Below, piece by piece: positions 1 through 7,694 of a DNA stretch of 9,704 nt. Origin of the DNA: Anaerolineae bacterium (GTDB lineage: Bacteria > Chloroflexota > Anaerolineae > Anaerolineales > Villigracilaceae); NCBI GenBank assembly GCA_003524705.1, contig DQGV01000109.1, positions 1-9,704 of the forward strand, given 5' to 3'. Both the position numbers and the translations under genes were made by a program. The notes under the pieces were generated by a model. It did not search any database. It saw nothing but the letters and a program-made list of their open reading frames with translations, and was not told the origin of the DNA. Each line of letters starts with the position of its first letter. Position 1 is the first letter of the stretch.

Positions 1-1
1 T

Positions 2-1822
2 TTAGATAATTGGTTTCCTGTGGAGTTTGCTTCATTAAGACCAAGCGATTTAGTGCAAGTAGCAACGGCCTTTAGAATTACGTTTCAACCAAATGTTACT
101 GATGCAAACCCTGAAATTATCGAAAGTCTCCAAAAAATATTACCCTTAGAATCAAAAATTCATATCGAACACCCACAAAAACAGGGTGATATGAGCGTGA
201 TTGATTTAAATGGAAGAGTTATTCTTCCGGAAAAAGGCAACCCATATATAACATATTGTGATTATACGCGGCCGTATTGGTACGGGGCTCCATATAATGT
301 GAGTCATGTACTAACACCTATTGAGGCAGAAAGATTAGATTTTGACAAAGTGCTTGGAGAAGAAATTTGGACGCCTGTAAAAAAAATTCAGTCGGATAAA
401 AGAGATTTTAATGATGCAGAAATAGGGACAAGTATGCCAGGTTTCGTTCATCTGCTTTGGGCAACAAGAAATGGTGTATATTACGCCGATGGTTGGGCAG
501 ACGGCAGTGGCTGGATTCAACCTCAACGGCTAGGGGATGATTCTTATGATATTAGAATAGTTACAAATGTGACTGGCGAAGTTCATTTGCTCTGGCAAAC
601 ATTTGATCCAACTGGGACTATACATGTTTGGCGTAATGTAGGAGGCATTTGGCAAAAGCCAGAATATTGGGCAGGTGTTAGCTATTTCACTCAGTTAAAG
701 CTAGATTCAAAAGGGACATTACACTTAACGTACTCGGGTTTTGCTGGAGTAGATAGTGATTTATTTTATCGAACTTGGTCAGAAGAAAAAGGTTTGTCTG
801 AAATAGAAAATATTTCTCGCAGACTCGGTAATGGAGGAAGAAATTTAATTCAGTTAGATACTAAGGAGAATGTTCACGCTGCTTGGATTCACCCATTAAG
901 TTCTTCTCAATATATAGATCCACTATCTGGAGAAATTTTTGACGAGATAGGAGTTTTTTATTCCAGCAGACTAGGAGATTCTAATTGGACATTGCCCGAA
1001 CAAATAGGGGTATTAGCTGATTTTGCTTATTCAATGGATTTTATTCTAACCAATGAAAATGAACCTGTAGTTGCTTGGCAATCTGATGAAGGAGTTGTAG
1101 TTAGTATTAAGAAAGATCAATATTGGTCGAAGCCATATTTATTAGGCGAAGCAACTCCTCCCAAAACCCCTGCTCCTTTTGGACCAGAGAGATGGGGAGA
1201 GATCACAGCAGAAATAAAACTCGCAAAAGATCAAAAGGGAAATATTTATGCTGTATGGATGACACAATTGAGTGGGATATTTTTATCAAAGTGGAATGGA
1301 ATTCACTGGTCTGTGCCCCAACAGATTTCTGGGCCCGGCTCAATTTCTAGCCTGAAATTAGAAATTGATTTGAAAGATAACATACATTTATTATATTTCA
1401 AGGATGATAACCCTAATGACTTTGATTTTCTTACTCCATTGACATATAGTTTATCAAATGAAGAAAACATAACTACAACAGTTTTGCCGATAAATTACGA
1501 ATATTATGGTATAGATGAGTCACAATTAATAGTTGATAAATTAGGCTTTGTTTACGTTTTGGGTCTTCCTAGGTCTCCTGAATGGCTTGTTTATATTCCA
1601 CTGAATGGTATTAAGTCTATATCAACTGCTGCAACTCAACAGGATGTACAATTAAATAAAGAAAGTATATTGGACAGTTCTTCTGTAAGTCATGGAGTAA
1701 ACAGAAACCATGAACAAGGAAATATTATTACCGGAGTTCATATCCTTATCGTATTTCTTTGCTCTTTGTTTATTGGAAGAATTTTCTCAAAATATTTTTA
1801 TAAAAAGTATCGAAGAAAATAA
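2..1822 (+). CDS. Surface beta-propeller-like (sialidase-like repeat) protein with C-terminal membrane anchor, 5' end missing
   Basis: The reading frame is open back to base 2 (in-frame codons L-D-N-W-F-P precede the GTG at 20), and no ribosome binding site precedes that GTG, so the gene almost certainly starts upstream. Counting residues from the GTG, a motif of the form G-x-[VL]-H-L-[LT]-[WY] recurs at about 141, 186, 232, 283, 347, 407, 453 and 508. The spacing is 45-64 residues, with W-x-x-P segments between (GIWQKP, SNWTLP, IHWSVP). This pattern is typical of sialidase/BNR-like beta-propellers. The tail has a hydrophobic helix at about 570-588 followed by a Lys/Arg-rich end (YKKYRRK), which should anchor an extracellular propeller in the membrane. 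No catalytic sialidase residues can be assigned. It is probably a binding or structural surface protein, but its ligand is unknown. Arginine is mostly AGA and isoleucine often ATA, unlike gyrB. Confidence 0.75.
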   Translation, partial: LDNWFPVEFASLRPSDLVQVATAFRITFQPNVTDANPEIIESLQKILPLESKIHIEHPQKQGDMSVIDLNGRVILPEKGNPYITYCDYTRPYWYGAPYNVSHVLTPIEAERLDFDKVLGEEIWTPVKKIQSDKRDFNDAEIGTSMPGFVHLLWATRNGVYYADGWADGSGWIQPQRLGDDSYDIRIVTNVTGEVHLLWQTFDPTGTIHVWRNVGGIWQKPEYWAGVSYFTQLKLDSKGTLHLTYSGFAGVDSDLFYRTWSEEKGLSEIENISRRLGNGGRNLIQLDTKENVHAAWIHPLSSSQYIDPLSGEIFDEIGVFYSSRLGDSNWTLPEQIGVLADFAYSMDFILTNENEPVVAWQSDEGVVVSIKKDQYWSKPYLLGEATPPKTPAPFGPERWGEITAEIKLAKDQKGNIYAVWMTQLSGIFLSKWNGIHWSVPQQISGPGSISSLKLEIDLKDNIHLLYFKDDNPNDFDFLTPLTYSLSNEENITTTVLPINYEYYGIDESQLIVDKLGFVYVLGLPRSPEWLVYIPLNGIKSISTAATQQDVQLNKESILDSSSVSHGVNRNHEQGNIITGVHILIVFLCSLFIGRIFSKYFYKKYRRK

Positions 1823-1848
1823 ATAGTTGGCTTTGTTGTTTTTGTGTC

Positions 1849-1877
1849 TTGATATACATACAAAAATTACATATAAG
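1849..1877 (+). promoter_or_regulatory. Sigma70-type promoter of the small orphan gene
   Basis: A -35 box TTGATA (1849-1854) and a -10 box TATAAG (1872-1877) are separated by exactly 17 bp. Each matches the consensus at five of six positions. Transcription would start near 1884, giving a leader of about 20 bases that contains the AGGAG ribosome binding site (1894-1898). This is the best canonical promoter in the window, and it makes the small gene independent of the one before it. Confidence 0.65.
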
Positions 1878-1904
1878 TTTGAATAAAATATTCAGGAGAA
1901 CACT

Positions 1905-2171
1905 ATGTTCAAAAATCTTTTTGGAAAAAAGAATAGCCCTGCAGTAGAAAAATTTGTAAAAAATATGGAAATAGATTATGCGAAGTATCACAATGGGGAT
2001 GGATATGATTTAAAAATACTCAAAGAATTAAATGTAGAAGAACTTAAACAAGTTGAATCTATGTTAATCTCCAGAAAAGATAAATATGGGCGAGATGTTG
2101 AAGCACTTGCAGAAGTCAATACCCCTACTGCGATTGAAATTGAAGTCAACCTTGCTAATTATATGAAGTGA
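1905..2171 (+). CDS. Small hypothetical protein (88 aa), possibly immunity/HEAT-adaptor-like
   Basis: The ATG at 1905 lies six bases after AGGAG (1894-1898) and behind a strong promoter, so this short gene is convincing. The product is charged, lacks a signal peptide or membrane helix, and looks mostly helical and cytoplasmic. It starts with a basic MFKNLFGKK segment. Next comes IDYAKYHNGDGYDL, then LKELNVEELKQVESMLISRK and DVEALAEVNTPTAIEIEV. The pattern D-Y-x-K-x-H-x-G-x-G-Y-D-L followed by 'eel..ve.ll..r...DVEALA' reminds me of the N-terminal part of small HEAT-repeat or immunity-type proteins. That is recollection only. If it is right, the protein ends before the repeat domain would begin and may be a shortened member. 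It ends upstream of a clear terminator. The function is unknown. Confidence 0.75.
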   Translation: MFKNLFGKKNSPAVEKFVKNMEIDYAKYHNGDGYDLKILKELNVEELKQVESMLISRKDKYGRDVEALAEVNTPTAIEIEVNLANYMK

Positions 2172-2231
2172 AAAATAATTTATGACGGAACACACTCCCT
2201 CCCAACCTCGCAAGTGGATTACCTTTGCAAA

Positions 2232-2260
2232 AAAAGAGACTGCTCACCACAGTCTCTTTT
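2232..2260. terminator. Bidirectional rho-independent terminator between the orphan gene and plsY
   Basis: A perfect 11-bp stem AAAAGAGACTG / CAGTCTCTTTT (2232-2242 and 2250-2260) encloses a 7-base loop. On the minus strand it is followed by a run of seven T (bases 2229-2235 read in reverse), so it is strongest as the terminator of the plsY-like gene. On the plus strand the stem itself ends in TTTT and would also stop transcripts of the small upstream gene. The two genes converge here. Confidence 0.85.
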
Positions 2261-2273
2261 CAATTACCAATTA

Positions 2274-2963
2274 CTACTTACTATTTTCTGTTTTCTGCTC
2301 TCTTTTTGCTCTCAACCACCCATGCAAACTGTATTTGACCACGCGTTCTTCACCGGCAAATAATTTTTTCAAGTTGGGGCGTAATGCCCAAATCAATAAC
2401 AATTCTGCGCCTACGCCGTACCAGACGTAATCCCACGGCAAATTCCCTTGTGATGCTTGAACGGCGAAAACGATGATGGCAAACAGAGCAACTGCCATGG
2501 TAGTCACAGAGGCGATGCCAATGGTGAAAAATGTCAACATGCCAAGTGGAAGAATAATCAAAACTGAAGCGGGCCATAATCCCATAGCTCCGCCAACGGC
2601 TGGGGCACCGCCTGCGCCGCCTCGTAAGCGGATAAATTTTCCGTTTTCATCACGTTCAGGTAAAAAGATGGAATAGTTATGACCAAGAATTGGGGTAATG
2701 GCAGAAAGCATGTGCGCCCAAGATGTATCTGTAATGGCTTGTGCAATCCAAACGGCAACAGCACCTTTTAGAATATCGAGCATGGCAGTGCCAAAACCTG
2801 CCCAAAAGCCTGCGGCACGCATGGCATTCGTCCCACCTGTTCTGCCGCTTTCTACCTCACGAATATCTTTCCCTGTTTTTAGTTTTACGATTAACAAACC
2901 AAATGGAATGGACCCAATCACATAGCCTAAAAAGATAACCACAAGGTCGATGATGAGTTGCAT
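2274..2963 (-). CDS. plsY: PlsY-family glycerol-3-phosphate acyltransferase, divergent
   Basis: PlsY is the inner-membrane enzyme that transfers an acyl group from acyl-phosphate to glycerol-3-phosphate, the first step of phospholipid synthesis. The 229-residue length and many hydrophobic segments fit the family. Visible landmarks are GSIPFG (17-22), ESGRTGGTNAMR (38-49, usually GSGN-G-TN--R), GHNYS (94-98), and NLKKLFAGEE (197-206), the terminal 'NI-RL--G-E' motif. Two departures stand out. The usual GGKG is GGAG (115-118), losing the conserved lysine, and an insertion of roughly eight residues (PERDENGKF region) precedes it. The histidine usually just before the last motif is also absent. 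I chose the ATG at 2963 because GGAGG lies 7 bases upstream; a TTG one codon earlier would sit too close. It may be the lineage's main PlsY or a paralogue with altered activity. Confidence 0.88.
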   Translation of the reverse strand: MQLIIDLVVIFLGYVIGSIPFGLLIVKLKTGKDIREVESGRTGGTNAMRAAGFWAGFGTAMLDILKGAVAVWIAQAITDTSWAHMLSAITPILGHNYSIFLPERDENGKFIRLRGGAGGAPAVGGAMGLWPASVLIILPLGMLTFFTIGIASVTTMAVALFAIIVFAVQASQGNLPWDYVWYGVGAELLLIWALRPNLKKLFAGEERVVKYSLHGWLRAKREQKTENSK

Positions 2964-2970
2964 CAATTAG

Positions 2971-2975
2971 CCTCC
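2971..2975 (-). promoter_or_regulatory. Shine-Dalgarno GGAGG of plsY
   Basis: On the minus strand GGAGG stands 7 bases before the ATG at 2963 and only 4 before an in-frame TTG at 2966. It therefore decides the start codon in favour of the ATG. Confidence 0.75.
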
Positions 2976-3045
2976 GATATGAATTTTATTTATTGCTTGT
3001 AAAAACACTAAAATATGGGGATGGTTGCTTAATGAAGGTGTGAAT

Positions 3046-3081
3046 ACAGTAAATCAGGTCACGCTTAAAATGATTCACTGT
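3046..3081. repeat. Imperfect dyad in the spacer between the two minus-strand genes
   Basis: The arms ACAGTAAATCA (3046-3056) and TGATTCACTGT (3071-3081) are complementary at 10 of 11 positions around a 14-base loop. There is no T-tract on the minus strand, so it is not a good terminator for the gene ending at 3107. It could be a weak transcript-end hairpin or an operator for plsY. No convincing plsY promoter boxes were found in this 143-base spacer. Confidence 0.35.
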
Positions 3082-3106
3082 TTTGTTGTATCCCCTAAAA
3101 ATTCTT

Positions 3107-3919
3107 TTAGACAAATATTGCTGTTACCCACGAAAGCAAGAGGATAATGAGTGGGGCAATAATCGCACGCCTTAATGGAATATCTTCGGTTAAGTTAGTA
3201 GATAAAACTGTAAGGGCATACAAGGGACCCGTTAAAGCGATGCCAAATTGCACTGGCGTTAATGCCCAATAATGTAAGCCAGCCCCAATTTGGGCACAGA
3301 TGATTCCAATGCCAATTGCCCAAGGGAAATCCCAGCGGTCTGTGCCATCGAGATGCAAAATGCGTAAACTGATTAAACCTGCCACAATGAAAACGGCTGG
3401 CACAAGTAAGAACAAACGGATGCCGGAATATCTTAACGATGTAATCAAAATCAAAAATAAAGCATAAGCGAGTGCGGTCAATGCGGCGCGGGCAAAAGCG
3501 TAGGCTGGTGAGGCAGGATTAATCGTAATGTATTCGGATGTGAACACAACGCCGAGCAAAAATGCACCAAATAAAAATCCGACCCACCATGTAGGGCTTT
3601 CAAATAAAACCGATAACGCGGCTCCTAAAACAAACGTGGTTAAAGTGGGGAGCATGATATTTTCTCGTGTAGATTTTTTTGCAAAAGACGGATGGTCTCG
3701 AACTAACCAATCCATGCCAGCGGCGGTTAAACCAGCCGCAAAGAGCGTCATCACACTGCCTAAGGTTAAAGGAAATGCAAAATAGAATCCAGGCAGGTCG
3801 AGGCTAAGAATGAGGCGCGGGGTTTCAATCAAACGGGTGAGTGCAAATGCCAACAAAACCGAAGCGGTTAAAACGCCCATGCGATCTGTGGATGGATAAT
3901 CAAAATTTTTGGCTTGCAT
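3107..3919 (-). CDS. Polytopic membrane protein of unknown function, about nine TM helices
   Basis: This 270-residue protein is almost entirely hydrophobic. Likely helices lie at about 14-32, 46-68, 90-107, 110-127, 141-162, 166-186, 198-217, 221-240 and 252-269. A charged loop (RDHPSFAKKSTREN, 74-87) follows the second helix. Few polar residues lie inside the helices and no transporter or enzyme motif is recognisable. It resembles conserved Chloroflexota membrane proteins of the DUF5656 type, but that is recollection and unchecked. I chose the ATG at 3919 instead of the upstream in-frame TTG (3955), because the TTG forms part of the predicted -35 box and the ATG coincides with the predicted transcription start. 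The gene diverges from the membrane-protein gene at 3962. plsY follows downstream on the same strand after 143 bases, so read-through is possible. Confidence 0.8.
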   Translation of the reverse strand: MQAKNFDYPSTDRMGVLTASVLLAFALTRLIETPRLILSLDLPGFYFAFPLTLGSVMTLFAAGLTAAGMDWLVRDHPSFAKKSTRENIMLPTLTTFVLGAALSVLFESPTWWVGFLFGAFLLGVVFTSEYITINPASPAYAFARAALTALAYALFLILITSLRYSGIRLFLLVPAVFIVAGLISLRILHLDGTDRWDFPWAIGIGIICAQIGAGLHYWALTPVQFGIALTGPLYALTVLSTNLTEDIPLRRAIIAPLIILLLSWVTAIFV

Positions 3920-3925
3920 AGCAAG

Positions 3926-3955
3926 ATTGTACCGTAACGGGTATGGTAGAATCAA
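3926..3955 (-). promoter_or_regulatory. Promoter giving a leaderless transcript for the minus-strand membrane protein
   Basis: Read on the minus strand, TTGATT (3955-3950), an 18-bp spacer and TACAAT (3931-3926) form a sigma70-type promoter. Six bases then separate the -10 box from the ATG at 3919, placing the predicted +1 on the A of the start codon. No Shine-Dalgarno sequence precedes this ATG, which agrees with leaderless initiation. Its -35 box overlaps the -10 box of the divergent plus-strand promoter. Confidence 0.55.
3944..3952 (+). promoter_or_regulatory. Extended -10 promoter of the plus-strand membrane protein
   Basis: TGGTAGAAT (3944-3952) is an extended -10 element (TGn plus TAGAAT) without a clear -35 box. 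The predicted start of transcription is near 3959, leaving only about three bases before the ATG at 3962. It overlaps the divergent promoter at 3950-3952, so the two probably compete for polymerase. Confidence 0.45.
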
Positions 3956-3961
3956 TAGGTT

Positions 3962-4951
3962 ATGGAAGTTACACGTTTAGAAAATATTCCGCCTCCACCG
4001 GGCATTATCAATTCGATACGAGCAGGTTTTGACTCAATCGCATCACACGTCACCGCTATTTTGTTGCCACTAGCTTTGAATTTATTTTTTTGGTTGGGTC
4101 CGCGTTTGCGAGTGAATGCTTTTTTTGACTCGTTCAAAGGCGATATGATTCGTGCGTGGCAAAATGGTGGCATTGCGGCAGAAGAAATTCAGCGCGTGAT
4201 GGAACTTTACAATACGATTTTTCCAACCGTGAATTTATTCTGGCTTATCCGCACGCTTCCTATCGGGATTTCCAGCCTGCCTCTCTCACGTGAGCTTTCA
4301 TCTACACCTCTAGGTGATGCAATTACATGGCAAGCGAATGGTTGGATTATTTTCTTCGGTCTCTTTGGGTTAACGTTTATTGGTTGGATTGGTGGTGCTA
4401 TTTATTTTCGGAGTGTGGCTTGGGTGTCTGTGCCAAGTGAAAATGGAATCATTTCAACATTCAATGCAATTTTGCAAACGATTTTGATTTCAATTTTTTG
4501 TACGATTTTGTTTATGATTCTTTCGCCCGTGATTTTTGGTGTTTTTGCAATCTTGGCTGGACAAAATATCATCATCACTAGTTTGGTGATTTTAGTGATG
4601 AGCTTTGTTTCGATGTGGTTGATTGTGCCGATTTTCTTTTTACCACACGGTGTGTTTGTAAAAAAGCAAAACATATTCACATCTATTGGAAGTAGTATTC
4701 ATTTCACTCGTTATACATTGCCAAACAGCAGTTTATTTGTGTTGACGATATTCTTATTGGCGTATGGATTAAATGTTTTGTGGAGCATTCCATCAGAAAC
4801 ATCGTGGTTAACGTTATTAGCAATTTTTGGTCATTCATTCGTCACAACGGCATTATTAGCCAGCAGTTTTATCTATTATCGTGATATGACTGCTTGGGTG
4901 CAAGCAGTGTTAGAAAAACTAAAACCGCCTGTAAAACAAGCACAGGCATAA
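3962..4951 (+). CDS. Six-TM membrane protein of unknown function upstream of gyrB
   Basis: The product has 329 residues. After a Pro-rich start (ENIPPPPGI, 7-15) and a short amphipathic stretch comes a first membrane helix (29-46). An outside or cytoplasmic loop of about 80 residues follows, then helices at about 126-148, 169-199, 203-227, 256-276 and 282-304. The tail is short, charged and probably cytoplasmic (KLKPPVKQAQA). The arrangement of long bundled helices with a FFLPHGVF segment (225-232) recalls uncharacterised multi-pass families such as YciC or GPDPase membrane-domain proteins, but no diagnostic motif is present. The ATG at 3962 is the only sensible start. It has no proper Shine-Dalgarno (an AGG only 2 bases upstream) and appears near-leaderless. 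gyrB follows on the same strand after 96 bases, so partial co-transcription is possible. Confidence 0.8.
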   Translation: MEVTRLENIPPPPGIINSIRAGFDSIASHVTAILLPLALNLFFWLGPRLRVNAFFDSFKGDMIRAWQNGGIAAEEIQRVMELYNTIFPTVNLFWLIRTLPIGISSLPLSRELSSTPLGDAITWQANGWIIFFGLFGLTFIGWIGGAIYFRSVAWVSVPSENGIISTFNAILQTILISIFCTILFMILSPVIFGVFAILAGQNIIITSLVILVMSFVSMWLIVPIFFLPHGVFVKKQNIFTSIGSSIHFTRYTLPNSSLFVLTIFLLAYGLNVLWSIPSETSWLTLLAIFGHSFVTTALLASSFIYYRDMTAWVQAVLEKLKPPVKQAQA

Positions 4952-4959
4952 GAGCATTT

Positions 4960-6982
<2,023 letters not shown>

Positions 6983-6985
6983 AAC

Positions 6986-7013
6986 GTAGGCGCGACTGGT
7001 CAGTCGCCCTTAC
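6986..7013. repeat. Short GTAGG...CTTAC palindrome after gyrB
   Basis: The arms GTAGGCGCGACTG (6986-6998) and CAGTCGCCCTTAC (7001-7013) pair with one mismatch and one G-U pair around a 2-base centre. It lies between the gyrB stop codon and the terminator. I recall very similar palindromes (GTAGGGGCGA...TCGCCCCTAC) scattered between genes in Chloroflexota and other environmental bacteria, so it is probably a dispersed element and not specific to gyrB. Confidence 0.6.
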
Positions 7014-7048
7014 AAAAAAGCCCCAAGCATTTGCTTGGGGCTTTTTTT
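7014..7048. terminator. Bidirectional terminator shared by gyrB and the DinB-like gene
   Basis: The stem AAAAAAGCCCCAAGC (7014-7028) / GCTTGGGGCTTTTTT (7033-7047) has a 4-base loop and T-runs on both strands. It terminates gyrB rightward. The TAA stop of the convergent DinB-like gene lies in the T/A tract at 7047-7049, so it also terminates that gene leftward. Confidence 0.92.
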
Positions 7049-7601
7049 ATTCACCTGTCCTTGAAACTCTCTTCATCGCCACAATCTGACGTAAATGGTC
7101 AACTTCATGAGCGAGCAAAAGCAAAATCCAAGTTTTGTAATTGCATAAACCAAAAGCGGGGCTTTTCTCTATTTTTTCTGGGTCATGTGCATTGCGTGTT
7201 TGTTCAATCACTGTTTGGATTCGTTCTGTAGCGGCATTCAAACTGACGATTAAATCTTTGGCAGGAATATTTTGTTTTGCACCTTCACCAAATCCACGTG
7301 CGGCTTCAACGATATGCGGCATTTGACTGGTAGAAATATCTAACAACTTATTATGATAAAACCCTTGTGTATGAATCAAATGTGTAATTGATTCACTAAT
7401 AGACCAAAACGGGTGGACTTTCGAAGCATGACTCACTTGTTCATCTGTCAAATCATTAATCACTTCATGCGTGCGCGTTCGTGTTGAATAAAAGGTCTCA
7501 ATCAACTCGTCTAGTGAATGACGCGCAGAAGCCTCTAGCCAAGTAATCTCTTTTGTAAATGCAGAGAGAATCAAAGGATTGAGAATATCTGAAGAAATCA
7601 T
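7047..7601 (-). CDS. DinB-like four-helix-bundle protein (putative metal-dependent thiol transferase or hydrolase)
   Basis: The 184-residue protein fits the DinB/YfiT-like superfamily: a cytoplasmic four-helix bundle with a three-histidine metal site. Candidate ligands are H74 in SESITHLIH (H77 is a second option) and the pair H165 and H169 in AHEVDHLRQ, the characteristic HxxxH of the last helix. Members characterised elsewhere include bacillithiol- or mycothiol-dependent transferases, but many have no known substrate, and nothing here identifies one. The start at 7601 is ATG with no Shine-Dalgarno. A TAAAAT box ends exactly seven bases before it, suggesting a leaderless mRNA. It converges with gyrB, sharing the terminator, and diverges from the secreted protein gene at 7695. 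Confidence 0.85.
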   Translation of the reverse strand: MISSDILNPLILSAFTKEITWLEASARHSLDELIETFYSTRTRTHEVINDLTDEQVSHASKVHPFWSISESITHLIHTQGFYHNKLLDISTSQMPHIVEAARGFGEGAKQNIPAKDLIVSLNAATERIQTVIEQTRNAHDPEKIEKSPAFGLCNYKTWILLLLAHEVDHLRQIVAMKRVSRTGE

Positions 7602-7607
7602 AAAAAG

Positions 7608-7613
7608 ATTTTA
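7608..7613 (-). promoter_or_regulatory. -10 box for a leaderless DinB-like transcript
   Basis: TAAAAT on the minus strand is followed by six bases (CTTTTT) and then the ATG at 7601, the same geometry as the TACAAT-to-ATG spacing of the gene at 3919. The region 17 bases upstream (TACCTT) is a poor -35 match, so the promoter rests on the -10 box and the lack of a ribosome binding site. Confidence 0.4.
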
Positions 7614-7647
7614 TCTCATTTTATAGTACTAAGGTACGGGAACTTTC

Positions 7648-7692
7648 TTACCTCTGTTTTCGTTTCATAGGAGCTGAAACTTAAAGAGGTAA
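7648..7692 (+). promoter_or_regulatory. Leader hairpin that could hide the Shine-Dalgarno of the next gene
   Basis: TTACCTCT (7648-7655) is perfectly complementary to AGAGGTAA (7685-7692), which contains the ribosome binding site (AGAGG) of the gene starting at 7695. Between them lies a second perfect stem, GTTTCA (7662-7667) / TGAAAC (7675-7680). Together they form a two-part hairpin that would bury the ribosome binding site. A weak -10 candidate, TATAGT (7622-7627), would start transcription near 7634 and include the whole structure. Confidence 0.45.
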
Positions 7693-7694
7693 AA

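Noticed and set aside
20..22. GTG as the true start of the propeller gene
   Set aside because: The same frame is open to base 2 and the protein context (LDNWFP before it) looks coding. No ribosome binding site precedes it and no signal peptide follows it, as an exported protein would need.
2473..2925. Several plus-strand open frames within plsY
   Set aside because: They overlap a gene with clear family motifs and a good ribosome binding site. Their translations carry no motif.
3920..3955. Upstream TTG start for the minus-strand membrane protein
   Set aside because: The TTG is part of the predicted -35 box and has no ribosome binding site. The added residues (ILPYPLRYNLA) are better explained as promoter sequence.
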